A DNA stretch of 64,000 nt from Colletes latitarsis (lineage: Eukaryota > Arthropoda > Insecta > Hymenoptera > Colletidae): positions 33,627,422 through 33,691,421 of the forward strand of contig NC_135141.1 of the NCBI RefSeq assembly GCF_051014445.1. Reading direction: 5' to 3'. The notes beneath the pieces were generated by a model, which had not been told where the DNA came from, did not search any database, and saw only the letters and a program-made list of their open reading frames with translations. This document shows, piece by piece, positions 13,301-24,400 of this stretch (positions within the stretch are counted from its first letter, which is position 1; every line of letters begins with the position of its first letter). The translations under genes were made by a program, and so were the position numbers.

Positions 13301-16300
13301 CTTCCGTCCGTCCGTCCATCTTTCTCCATCGCTGCGGCCCTCTCCGCGTTCGACCGAGTCCTCCTCCGTCTCTCTCTCTCTCTCTCTCTCTCTGCTCCAG
13401 TCATCTCTGGCTCTGTTCCGTTCTCTCGCTCCCCCGTCCCGCTCTCCCTTTCATCCCCGCTCTCTCCACGCTCGGATACACCCACGCAGCACGCAGGAGA
13501 AGCAAAGATGGCGGTCGGTTAGTGTGTTTCGAGAGTCGTAGCCCTGACAACCTTGGACCTACCCACCCGTGACACCCTGGCCACCCTCTCTGGTGCTCGG
13601 GTGGTGACCACCGGTGACACACGCTTTGCTTTTTTCCCTTTTCTTTTTTTTTATTTGCTCCGTCTCTTTCCGGCCGCTAACTCGACGCCGTAGATAAGAA
13701 TTCCTGGTGGAAAATGCACGGTCTCTCACCGTCGATCATTACAGATTCAACTGTGGAGGAGAGATAATCATGGGGGAGCGTTGCTTAACGCGTATCGATC
13801 GCCTCGATTGTCCATCAATTTTTTTCCTGATTACGCAATAGCGTGGTGATATGACCCATACACGGGCCATGTTAATGTTCGATTAAAATTCGTTTAAAAA
13901 AAGAGTGTAATTTTCCAGAAAGTTCCCGATATCGATGCAACGAATATGATAATTCGAAATTGCATTCTCCAAGTATCTCGTTGACGTCAACGAATGGTAT
14001 CTAATGGTATCTCTATCGCTCGTATTTTCCAAGAGATCGGATAAAAATTCCAAGCACGTCGAGAGATCTAGAAGGATGTGTCCACGCGATTCGGAGATCG
14101 ATTCAAGAAACGTTAATCGAAGACGTGATATTGTGACATAGATCGTTCGATATCGAAACCATCCAAGTATACATTATTGTACGGTGCGATTAGGTTTCTA
14201 CTAAATCGTCGGATACAAAGTTCAGCTGAGCAAACGGTCGTTCGCGTCTGCCAAGAGGCTGATGGAAGATTTAGTTTCGCGATGACGAAGATCGATATCT
14301 CTCGATATTGAACACCGTTATACTTTGACCGTCGAAATCTGGTTTCGCGCGGTGAGAATTTATCTGACGAGAATATCGTCGTTCGTTGATCTAAGATTCA
14401 GCTTCATAATCTCCGAGATTAGTATTTCGAATTATGGCGCTGTATTATCGCTATTGTTATTATACGCCGAAATATAATCTCGGGGAACACGTGTGTGTTT
14501 GAGAGAAATTTTCAATGGTTGGAAAAGAAGAAGAAATCGAATCGGAGAGCAAACTAGAGAATCAATTATCGTGCAAAAGGGTTGGACGTTAAGTAAATCG
14601 AATTAATCGGTCGAAAAGTTTCTTTTCACGAACGACAAAGACGTTCCCGTACGGAGAATCGAGGTAAATAAGTTTGATACGAACGACTCGTTACACGAGG
14701 ACACTGAACCTTCTTTTTTCATTTTGTTCGAGTCGTTCGATCCGCCGTTGGAATTGTTTGCTCCCGAAGCAGAGGTCGTTTCTTGTGTTTACACACGATA
14801 GATCAGCCTTTTCGGAGAAAGCCTGTCGATCATGCTCCGTCGAGATAATAGCGTGTTTCGAAATCGTTCGAGACGACTTTGTCGCGCTTAGGTCGCTACG
14901 TGCTCTACCACAGCCGAACAATGTAACTGCCCGAGACGTTCCAGCCAGAAACGGCCAACATTTTGCTCGAACAATGGACGATCGTCCTCGAATTAACCTA
15001 AATATCGACGATACATTACGTTTCTCGGAACGAAATTTTTCTCTTCTTTGTTCGAAACGTTAACTGCCAGAACGATCAAGAAATTTAGGAGATTACGATT
15101 ACCAGAATTCTTATACATATTTTTTTTTTTTAAATAGAAAGTACTTGAAATCGATACATCACTTTGTAATAGAACGGTGGTTAAAGAAACGAAAGACTCG
15201 TGGACCACTCCTAGCGTAATTATTTAACGATCGACTACTACAGGAATTTTTATCGATCGATTTAAATCGGTAATAAGAGAATACTGATAGCGTACGACGG
15301 TTGAGTATGCTCGCAAGAGAAGCTATGGCAGTTGGTACTCTGGAAGCGATAAACAGGAGCGTTGCGTTTCTCACGTTTACAGGGTTATCTTGGGAACTCG
15401 AGTTAGGTTCCGTGGGGCAATAAACAGGAATGGAAAATGAAAGGCGGTTTCGTAGGGATCGAAGCCGCGGAAAAATTCTTTCTCAGGCCAGCCAGTGAAA
15501 CCAGAACGAATTTGTAATTACGACATTCTAATTTTTCCGCGGCCGTTTTCTCTGTTTCGATCGCGAGCCAGCGGAACGACGGAGGATCTCGTTTCCCCTT
15601 CGGCGGTAAAACAGTTTCTAAGCTATCGATCGCCATTCTTTTCCTCCCGTTTTCACAACCTCCATCGATCCTTTTCACTTCATTCGTGACGAGATTAAAA
15701 TTTATTCTTCATACTATTATTGGAAGATGATAGTTGAGACAGTTTGCAATTAAGAAACGATGGTTTGGGAACCGGAATAAAAAATACTAAAAACACTTGT
15801 GAAACTGTATTCTTATATCCAAAACCATAAACCACGGACTGATATCTTAAATTCTCTAATCAGCGTAATAAACATTTAAATACACTTTTTATTGGATTAA
15901 ATATTTCTCTTATTCCCGGAGTGATTTCAATATCGAGTACATACGTCTCTTCTATCGTTTTATTACTCGTCAGGTTCGCGAAACGAGAAGAATAACTTTT
16001 GTCTTTTGGCCATCTGTCGCGCGGTAATCTCAACCATGGCGGCCCAACGCGACCCTGAGGAACCGCTCTAATAAATTTAACAGATTCATGGATGATCGAT
16101 CCGCCAGGTTGGCCGCTGGAAGATATTACATACGTGTCGACAGCTCGGTGTACCAAGTTTTTCTCGGGTGTCTACGATTGGCCGCGTGGTGCAGCTATCC
16201 CGCAGTATAACCTGGTGTAAAGGATGTCACGGAAAGAATCCTCGTATACGTGGCCCAACCGAGTGCTTCCGCATGTACCTAGACGCGGTTGTCATACCTA

Positions 16301-19300
16301 CGCTTGGTATAGATCGCTGGGAACACACACTCCCCGACGACACACGTGCAGACCACGCTAAATTCCCTTCAATGGACGTACCCGTCTTCAGAAATAACGA
16401 AATTCCACGCTACAAACCTCAATTGCAGGATTTTACATGGGCTTTTTTTAATAAAAATCTTTGAGCTTCTTTACCGGTAGCTGTTTCTTCTTTTCGAAGA
16501 TTCGCAGGGGTTGCAGCAATTAATTCTGTAATCGCCGGTTTAGTTTTTACTCGTTCGAGGATCGTATTGTGATAGTTATTTCGTCCACGTTTGGATTCGC
16601 GAAGGGCGGTTCCCGGAGATTTCGATGCCGGAAGAGGTCATCGAGTCTGTCCTAACTAGACGCCCGTTAATTGGAATGTTTCGTCGAGAGGGAGATAGCC
16701 ACGGGGGTGAGAAAAGGGAGCGGTTCAACTTTGCACGCCACGCCCTGATCCGACTTCCAGGGACCTGCAGCCCCGCTCTGTTCCTGCTCCCCCGGTTTCC
16801 CCGGTTATTACTTTTCCAACGAATCCACGTACTCTTAAACCCGGTACCATAAAACTGCTGGCCACTCTGTTAAATTAAATCTCATCTCGTCGAAAGATTC
16901 GAGACCCCGGAACAGAAATATTTCAACCCTGCGTTGCGTGAACTTTCATTATAAAAAACTAACACGAAAATTTATATTCGTATCTCCGGAACACCGTGCA
17001 TATTCTAATTTACGAATGAACTCGAAATCTTTATTCGGAAATAAAGTTTGCCCAACCCCATTCGAGGGGGAGGCTGACCCAATTTAAATCTAAAAACACG
17101 AACCATAACTCACGCGTTATGTTCTCTAACCACGTAATAAACACGCAAGCACGTCGAATTAAAAAGACCTCGTGCAACGTCGTTCGAGGATCGGGAATTA
17201 CTCCAAAATCGAGAAATTTACAATTCTCTTATCTGTACGTTCGATCGACTGTCGTTTGCGAAACCCAATTAATTCGATTAATTGAGATCGATGGCCCTCT
17301 TCACCGACTCCGATCATTTAATCCTCCGCGAACGCAGATTTTCCAAGACGAAATTGTTCCTAGAATTTTATGGAACGTCGATTCTCGAGGATCGTTGGTC
17401 CTTTGGAGATAAAAGGTCTCCTGTCGATCCCCAGACTCATTTTAAATAAAAAAAAATCCCCGTGAATGTTATTTTTAATAACAGAAAAGTTACGAATCGA
17501 AGCTTTGGGTCTTTGGTGCATTCGTTTCGTTGACAGTGTTATATTTGAGTTAGCCGTGGAACAACGTCTGTTTAATTGTCTTTGTTTGGTCCGTAATCGC
17601 GCACGTGTGCGTTCGCGATCGAAAAATGGGAAATTATGAGCTGGTTAATTCCGAACGAAGTGGGATGGTCGTGGCTATCGAACGACGACCGAAAAAATCG
17701 ATACCAGAGCTTCCTGGAAACTGGTTCTGTGTAGGATGCTCGATTGCGTCACTCTCGATCCGCGTAATCTCGTTATCTCGTAAGCTTTCGTTCTAGCGGC
17801 GTCTCGAAGCGCGAAATTTAGCCGCTGCTTGCGTCGCCATTGCACGCGACCGACCAGCCACATAGTCTGATCGAACGACGATAATCGTGGCTGGATGGTG
17901 GGGGGTCATGGGGGGCATATTTCTTATCTGTATAAAAATTTCCAACGAGGAATTAAACATAAATAACCGTTTACCCGTTACTCGTAAAACGAAAATTCAA
18001 ACTTGGAGTACCATAATATGTACTCCAATTCTTGCGTTGGTCCTACTATTTGGCGTATCTTCAAATTAACAAAGTTTTCAGAAGAATTCTTAGTTTCTAT
18101 TTGTGGCACAAGTGTTCCTGAATTCAGCGAGATAACGAATTTTATTATTAGCTCTGAACGGTGAATCATAAATGAGAAATCCAGGCAAGGTCCACGCAGA
18201 TGAAATTGATAAAAAGACCTGCTGGTCAAGAGGAATACTAACTGTCCTGAGTCCTGGGGATCATCTTGAAAATTTAATCTCTACTCAGAGACGAAGGACT
18301 CCAAGATTTCTGGAAGAATTTAGTTTCCTAAAAGATGACCGTCTCATCCTAGAATTCCTGGACTAATCGTTGACGATGGCGAAAGCATATATTTTGAAAG
18401 CTTATCGTTCGATAACAGATACGACATCCACGTAACCGTTTCCTATAATCATGTTTCTAAGTCATGGTCTTTCCTGGTCTCGACAGGAAATTTCTTCTAC
18501 TCCACAAGCATTTGTTTCGGATTCGTTTATCGCTGGCATCGAGGAATAAACTAAATTTATTTTTAGAGCAGTGAAAACTCGTATCCTGCTCCAAAATTCT
18601 AATGAAATCCGGAATAGCAAATATTTGTATAACTTGAACTTTACAGATTTGAAATCCCCATTACTGATCGTGGTCTCGCGTAACAAAAATTCCATTGTAT
18701 TCTTAATGGGCATTAGCATTTTGTGCGTTAATCGAGAAACGCAGGGAGATAAGAGTCGCCGGTGATCGTAATCTTTCCTCTTTGTGCACTCGACTCGTTA
18801 GCTATCGAATTTTGACCGTTTCCAAGCATCTTGTCGCCTTCGTATGTTCCCAAGCCTCTGATGAATCAACGTTAACGTCGCGGTTAGGTCGATCAAAAAA
18901 CAATAGACGCCTCGTTAAAGCTCCCCAGGGGGAGAAAGGGAGGGACGAGGGGGGCAAACGAAACGAAAACAAAACGCCGAAGAGCAGGAAAAAGTTACAT
19001 TTTACGATTTAGCGTCTTCCTGGCTCCACGCGTCCAACGAAAATATTTTTGCGAGATATAAACATGGCTCTACCACGCGTGGTAAATCTTTTTCTCCACG
19101 AAACCCTATTTGGCGATCTAACGGAGCTCGTGGTCCCTTTCTCAAAGTCCGAACCGGAGACTTCGAGGCAAATATGGAAGACAAAATCTGTCTGAATTCC
19201 ACAGATTTATCAAGAACGTAATTATCGAATTTAATTTACGCGAATAATTACGGAGGAAACATGTCGCTATGATCAAAGGGCAGTAAATAATAATTGTTGT

Positions 19301-20612
19301 AACGCTTGGGTACAGTATCAAATTAAAAAAATAATTTATACGATATTGAAAAATCTGTTTACAATTTTGTAAGATTAATTTCCGGTGTGCAATAGGTTTG
19401 TCCAACGAAGATGGTAGAACCTACGATAATAACAATCTGTTTTATCGCAGCAGTCGATTCTAAATATTTATGGAATATTCTTAAGGGGTCGATCTAAGAT
19501 ATCTAAGTTGGCTTCCTTCGATACTGGCATTGCCTTAAAAATACTGCATTTAAACATTAATTTCCATTAATTTTCTTACGTTTGTAAGAAAACTCCGAAA
19601 CGACTTTCCAACCTCGAAGGGTTCCACCCCCTTTGTTCGAAAACGCATTTGAATCCATCGTGCCCTACACGTCAGGCCCAATTTCGTCCCATCCTTGAAA
19701 AACGAAAGAAAAAGGACCGTCAGGGTAAAACGTACGAGCGAAAAAAACTCGAAAGATTGGAGTATTTTGACAGCAAGGCATCGTCCAAGGAAAAAAGACG
19801 GTCGTTCGCGGCGATCGCCATTGGCCCGTCACCGAATCCCTTATCGACAATCGTCGTCGCTCGATCACCTGACCGCGAGCGACGGGGAAAGAGACGTACC
19901 TTTCGTCGAGTAATCCATGCTTCTCTCGTCAGCGTCGTGATCGACTCATGGAACTCCAAAGTCGGTCCTGGGCACTCAACATCCAAACAAACGGCGTACG
20001 TTGCACTTATCACGAACCTCCGCCATGGCGGGTACGGCCACCAAAAAAAAAAAAAACGAATCTAATCCGTCGATATCTCTCTATCGTCACTGCGCTTACG
20101 GTCCACAAAACATCCAAACGAGAGAATATTCACGTGTGGCGGTCGAAACACGGCGAATAGATAATCGCAACAAAAGAGGCGACGATTTCTTCAGCCCCTA
20201 GGGACCGTCGCGCATGATCGCTGAGGGCGCTCGAACGTCTCTGCGCGTCAGCCTCCGTGGCAGTCCCTCGATATCTCGATACTCTGCTCCTCCATAGGGA
20301 GGTGGGGGGAGGGGAGGCGGCACACAGCACTGTTCTTCTCCGGTATCGTTTCTCGAATTGAAAAACCCGAGCGACGCGCGTCGTTGCGCGGCGAAGGACG
20401 ACGGACGAGTAAAGGATAGGCTACCGGACGAGAGCACCGCGACGCGAGAGTATCATGCACACGGGCACACGGACAGAGCGAGATAGACAATGGCCGCACA
20501 GGGAGGGGGGAGACAAGGTCCATGAGAACAGGTCACGACGGGCCGACTCACCGCGGAGAAGTGACACGGCGCTTCTGACAATTTCTCTCAGCCTGCGCCC
20601 GAGCCTCATCAT
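3774..20612 (-). CDS. RREB1: RREB1/hindsight-type multi-C2H2 zinc-finger transcription factor, four exons
   Basis: Join on the minus strand: 20612-20552, 9313-9243, 8823-4468, 4343-3774, giving about 1685 residues with stop TGA at 3776-3774. Sixteen C2H2-type fingers lie near residues 54-74, 90-110, 118-139, 235-257, 264-285, 343-363, 477-497, 508-528, 536-557, 930-951, 1227-1247, 1255-1276, 1317-1339, 1424-1445, 1499-1519 and 1527-1547. The finger 2-3 pair (SSASSLDRH, HSGERPFKC, FTTNGNMNRH) closely matches the N-terminal fingers of vertebrate RREB1. The total length is also like human RREB1. A PLDLS motif (about 721-725) fits CtBP co-repressor binding. Family knowledge: Drosophila hindsight/pebbled is a nuclear regulator of epithelial morphogenesis acting in amnioserosa, tracheae, gut and follicle cells, and RREB1 binds Ras-responsive elements. 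The orthology is strong. The upstream start exon is an inference from splice signal and phase. Confidence 0.93.
4344..4467 (-). other. RREB1 intron 3
   Basis: A 124-bp phase-0 intron with donor GTAAGG and acceptor TTTCCAG. It falls two codons before the first cysteine of finger 15, so the last finger pair is carried on its own exon. Confidence 0.9.
4468..8823 (-). CDS. RREB1: RREB1 exon 3: main coding exon, zinc fingers 1-14
   Basis: This 4356-bp exon encodes 1452 residues in one open frame. Its 5' boundary is a TTTTCAG acceptor ending at 8824, and its 3' boundary is AAAG followed by donor GTAAGG at 4467, both phase 0. The first codon is GTG (Val) just after the acceptor, and the first in-frame ATG lies inside finger 3, so translation must start in an upstream exon. 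In order it holds fingers 1-3, 4-5, a CCHC finger 6, 7-9, the CtBP-type PLDLS motif followed by VLDLS, finger 10, a long acidic Ser/Glu/Asp-rich segment, a 13-Lys tract, fingers 11-12, finger 13, a Ser/Pro-rich spacer and finger 14. Linkers HSGERPF, HNGDRPY and HTGQKPY join finger pairs, which suggests DNA binding by paired modules. GC content is clearly higher than in the surrounding noncoding DNA. Confidence 0.95.
5311..5349 (-). repeat. Coding AAG/AAA microsatellite (13-lysine tract)
   Basis: Thirteen consecutive lysine codons inside RREB1 exon 3, mostly AAG with two AAA. They separate the acidic region from finger 11. The tract could act as a nuclear localisation or DNA-backbone contact segment and is prone to length variation. 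Confidence 0.95.
8824..9242 (-). other. RREB1 intron 2
   Basis: A 419-bp phase-0 intron with donor GTAAGT and acceptor ATTTTCAG. I see no other feature in it. Confidence 0.85.
9243..9313 (-). CDS. RREB1: RREB1 exon 2: short coding exon
   Basis: This 71-bp exon sits between a strong acceptor (CTTTGTTTCAG ending at 9314) and donor AGC followed by GTAAGT at 9242. It starts with the last two bases of a codon (phase 1 entry) and ends in phase 0, which matches exon 3 exactly. It encodes TVKSDPDQGHNETQADAASP and PSS, preceded by a split codon xTT. The sequence is acidic/polar with no domain. It has no ATG in frame, so a further upstream exon ending in phase 1 is required. The call rests on two good splice sites plus frame continuity. 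I have no independent protein match for these residues. Confidence 0.8.
11222..11285. promoter_or_regulatory. Possible GATA/AP-1 motif cluster in RREB1 intron 1
   Basis: Within about 65 bp there are two AGATAA words on the minus strand (11227-11222 and 11257-11252), a perfect AP-1 word TGACTCA at 11269-11275 and a third weaker GATA-like TTTATCG at 11281. Such motifs are short and occur by chance, so this is only a candidate enhancer. Confidence 0.2.
12520..13620. promoter_or_regulatory. Promoter-like CpG/CT-rich island inside RREB1 intron 1
   Basis: This block differs from its AT-richer surroundings. It carries an NRF-1-like CATGCGCA (12640-12647) overlapping an ETS-type ACTTCCG (12647-12653), and two CCATTGG words (CCAAT boxes in reverse) at 12695-12701 and 12717-12723. 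It also has long CT-rich runs and a YY1/Pho-like AAGATGGCGGT at 13505-13515. It could be an alternative RREB1 promoter, the start of a plus-strand transcript, or an enhancer. Orientation cannot be settled. Open frames here are low-complexity Ser/Pro/Arg strings and are not annotated as genes. Confidence 0.4.
13369..13393. repeat. (CT)n microsatellite
   Basis: About 12 CT units (GAGA repeats on the minus strand) within the promoter-like island. GAGA repeats are bound by GAGA factor in flies, which suits a regulatory role here. Confidence 0.9.
20552..20612 (-). CDS. RREB1: Candidate RREB1 exon 1 with start codon
   Basis: On the minus strand two successive ATGs (20612-20610 and 20609-20607) open a frame of 20 residues, MMRLGRRLREIVRSAVSLLR. 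The frame ends in one extra base at a consensus donor, CGCG then GTGAGT at 20551. The phase-1 end is exactly what exon 2 needs: G plus TT gives Val. The exon lies beside a GA-rich, CpG-rich block typical of an insect promoter/5' UTR. The encoded segment is basic and amphipathic. I cannot confirm it from known RREB1 N-termini. A rival is a minimal start at 13739-13730 (Met-Ile-Asp plus G, donor GTGAGAG), also phase 1 but with a weaker donor. Alternative first exons are possible. Confidence 0.5.
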
Positions 20613-21400
20613 CCCTCCCACCTGGTCCCTCTCCGCTCTCGCTCTGTCTCTATCCCTTCGGTCCCCCCACCCCTCGCCAGACGCCAGTCTCTCCGGTGGT
20701 TCCGTCCTCCTCCCCTCTATCTCGCCCTCGGTGCTCCTCTAGAGTCGATCGTCCGTCTTGGTTCCACCAATGCCCGTACCGCGTGCGTCCGTCCTTCTTT
20801 GCTCTCCTCTTGCGGTCATCCCCACCACTCTCGCTTCTCCCGCCCGTCTCTGCGTTGGTGTACGCGCGCGCGCACGCCTGTGTGTATGCGTACTCCACCC
20901 GAGAAGCGTACCCTTCTCGTTCTTCTCTCCGTTCCCGTGCTTCTGTCCACCCCTCCCTCTCTATTCCTCTCCATTCCCCACCCTCCCCGCCCACTTCTGG
21001 GTTCTCGCGTCTTTTTTCTCTCGTTCGAGTTCCTCCGTCTCGCTCCTTTCAACGAATCGTGCGCCTCTCTCTTTTCTCTGTCTTTTTTTCTCACCGTTCT
21101 CGTTCTCTCGTCTCTCCGTTCGTTCTCTCGTCTCCTGGCAGCCAGCACGTCCCCCTCCTACCCACGCTCTTTCTCTTTCTCGCCGCTCTATCTGTGGTAC
21201 CCCCACCCGACGCGGAGCTGTGCTCCTATGCCGTCGCCGCTATATCGACGGCGTGTGGGTTCGCCACCCACACGCGCAACCCGGAGCCGATGTAAGCTTC
21301 TCCGGACCCGATATGCTTCCCTCTTTCGATCGGTCGAGCGCATCCACGGCGGGAAACGGTGCACCGTTCCTTCGTCGCGCAACGGGAATTACGTAAAGCG
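20613..21400 (-). promoter_or_regulatory. Probable RREB1 promoter and 5' UTR region
   Basis: The plus strand is dominated by CT/CCTC runs, so the sense (minus) strand is GA-rich with many GAGAG words, together with high CpG. It lies immediately upstream of the candidate start exon and drops back to AT-rich DNA beyond about 21.4 kb. Its many overlapping open frames (Ser/Pro-rich on the plus strand, Arg/Glu-rich on the minus strand) are compositional. The transcription start is not determined. Confidence 0.45.
20858..20877. repeat. Alternating purine-pyrimidine tract (Z-DNA-prone)
   Basis: Twenty bp strictly alternating, with a core of consecutive CG dinucleotides, in the probable promoter about 250 bp upstream of the candidate start codon. 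Confidence 0.7.
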
Positions 21401-24400
21401 AACGTAAAGGGGGTGCAGTCGACGAGCAAAACTCACGACTATTCGTCCCTTTTCTTCCTAATACTTCTATTTACTAGTCTGCGATACGTTAACGCCAGAA
21501 CTATGGACAATTAATGTATATTTATCTCTGTCAGACCAGTAAAAATGATTGTCGCGCAATGAAAATAAGCCTCGTTTACAAATGGAGTACGTAAAACGTT
21601 GGGATCGTGTACTATAATTATATAACAAAACACGATCCGATCTACTAAAAAGTATACGATACTATTTCGGTAAAATTTCGGTAAAATATTGGAGTATTTA
21701 CAACTAACTAATAAACGAGTTTTATCGAATAACGAATCGTATTCGCGTATATTCTTCTGGAATAAGTCGGCAAAAAGCGTTATCAAAGTCGTTCGGAGGA
21801 GTCTGCAATAACGCGCCGCCGCTTCGATCGTGAAAATTGTTGACGATAGTTCCCGTCGATAAGGTGCAAGGTCACCGTCATTGGACGGATGACCGAGCAT
21901 TAAAGTTTCGTTAGATAATGTATGCTCGAACTTGCGTCAGCTCGGCCAGAACAACAGGGAACAACCGCGAAACGATGCCTTACGCGCGCCATTTGCGATA
22001 ACGATAATGCCTGCGCCGCGAAAGTAACCCGTTTCCGTTTCGCGAAAGTCCGCGAAAAACTCGATGTCGATTCGCGCCTGTGCGCTTCCTTCCGTGTCTT
22101 AATCACACCCGAAAACAACAACGACACGTCGATGAAAATGTTTTAATACTTTTTAACGAGATTCGTTGCATAATTATGCTGCATTTTTTTTGTTAAAGAA
22201 AATTGATTAATCCGTCGAAGAAAGAAAAACTGTTTAACATCGTGAATTAGAATAAAATATAGACGTTGATACACGTTATTTATACATAATAAACGTAATA
22301 ATTATGTATTAAATCCATCAAGTCCAGGTCGAACGGAGCAGCAATAATAAATCTCGCAAGCGGAGGACATTATTAGCGAAATTACCAACTGATTCGTTTC
22401 CTATTCATGGAGTTTGTTCGGTTAGCCTCTTTTCCGTGAACCCTTTGAAGTCAGAAATCGCACCGGCATAGAAGTTTGTAGGTACCTTTGACTCGAAACA
22501 TTAAACGGTCACTTTCGACGGAAATTGTTGAGATAAACTGCCAGGACGATTCGTTTTCGTCGCTTCCGTTTGCAAAATTCATTGAAATAATTTTAATCGA
22601 ACCGAACCCTCGACATTTTATTTATTTTGTTCACAGTTTGGCATAGAAAGAACGTCGAAAGTCCGTTGCGATCGTTAGAACTCGACCACCCCCTTTAACC
22701 CTTGACGAGCGACAATAAACCCCGGGGAGAAGATCGCATACCTGCGTCCGACAACAAAAAGCGCATAATCTCAGAAGTCTGTTGGTCAAACAGCCGCCTC
22801 ATCTTCGGACCCAATAAAATAACGCGGGACAACAGTTGACTCCAGGTATCGTGGCCCGGAGACATTGGGACCAACCAGAGAAATAACGAAGAACAACCGT
22901 TTCCCAAGGGGGTGTCCGTATGGTAATATCGGTTACCTGAGCCGATTAAACCGTAAGTCGTCCATCTAAGTAAGTCTAAACTGCGCAAACACTCAAAGTG
23001 TTGAACGTTTTGAGTCATTCTTGCGACAAGAAGGTTTCTCGGACGCTGTGAGACCGTAAGCTGACCGTCGATTAGGGAATGCTTTATCTTATGCGCCCGC
23101 TCTCTGAGTCATTGGTCGAGAAGAAAGCATTTTTAAAATCCCCAGTCCAACGATATCTGCGCGTTTTTCGGTCATTTTCGTAGCAGCGTATCTTTGGAAG
23201 ACTTTGAGAACTTTGGCGAATAAAATACTACGTTCCTTAGTCAGGATTTTTCATTAAAACTTGGTCCATTGTTGGGATCGGGGAACCGACTCTTTGATAG
23301 AAAAAAAATTGACCCTGATGTCCAGATGGTCCATCGTGACCTGGAGCCAGAGAAAGGGGTGTAAAAGGGAGGCTACCCTCTGTACCTGTCCGGAAGTCAA
23401 ATTATATTACGAATAAAAAACAGACAGCCTTGACTCTCAACCGTTTTATCTGCTACCTGGAAGGGAAGAGGGTCGTTTCGAGAACGAATTATCGTATCTT
23501 ACGGATGCAAACTGTCCAGAGACCGTGCTTAGCGAATCGTTATGGCCGTAGAATAATTCACGTCCATTGGAAATTATTGCAACGACTGACTGCTGGCGAT
23601 GATAATTAAGAATCATAATTATTCGAAGGTGTTAGTGGAAAATTAGCGAAAGGACCCAGCCATACCTGTTCCCAGTTCGCATACCTGACCGATTCCTGTC
23701 ACAATGACACCAATTGCTCCGTAATCTGTCGCTGGTTGGCACACAATTCCCCAAAGTATTCCACTTTAAATGACGAAATTTATTTCCTCGGGTTCTAAAT
23801 TGTTCTTTGGGAACGACCATTCACGACGTCGAAAACTATGAGAATTCGGACGAACCTTGTGAAGATTTGATCCTCCTCGATACCGATTCGATAATTATTC
23901 TCGAAATAAATTGTTAAAGTAAGAATGGCGGAGACCTGGTAATCTTATCTGTATCGTACAGAGAAATTTAGGTTGAATCACCGTGCGGACGAAATGCAAT
24001 AATCGTCGAATCGAGAATTGGGAATATCGAGGAACTTACTAATCGTATTATAAACATTAAAAATCATTTGGCAATGTTAAAAAGGAAATCAGAAATCAGA
24101 AATCAGAAATAAAAAATTGATCCCCGAAATTCATCCCCAAAAATAAAGTTCCCTTCCGTGCAGAACTAGTTTCTTTGTGCCTTTTCGAAGGAAAAATTCG
24201 AAGCGATTCGAAGACGTATAGCACCGCAACAGAGACGTCGCGACGTTGGCGTTGTCACGTACGCGTCAGCGTCGTCCCAAAGACGCCATTAGCCATCTGA
24301 CAATTCGTGGGCATCGGTCGCCTCGGAGGTACCTTTCGTTTATGGCGTCTTAATAACGCGATTGCGGATTAACCGAAGCTTTTCAGTCGCTTGTTCGACT

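Larger units (their letters stand above)
9314..20551 (-). other. RREB1 intron 1 (11.2 kb), noncoding
   Basis: This interval separates the candidate start exon from exon 2 and holds no ORF that resembles a known protein. It contains a promoter-like CpG/CT-rich island (12520-13620), a possible GATA/AP-1 cluster (11222-11285) and a palindromic CRE word TGACGTCA at 13982-13989. The remainder is CpG-rich unique-looking sequence. Its extent depends on exon 1 being correct; if the start lies elsewhere the intron boundary moves. Confidence 0.5.

Noticed and set aside
13742..13790. A minus-strand ATG frame (MIISPPQLNL) just upstream of the GTGAGAG donor
   Set aside because: It reaches TAA before the donor, so it cannot be the RREB1 N-terminus. 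Only the minimal Met-Ile-Asp reading remains possible.
20650..21407. Overlapping Ser/Pro/Leu-rich (plus) and Arg/Glu-rich (minus) frames up to 212 codons
   Set aside because: They are translations of CT/GA simple sequence in the promoter block and show no domain or conserved motif.
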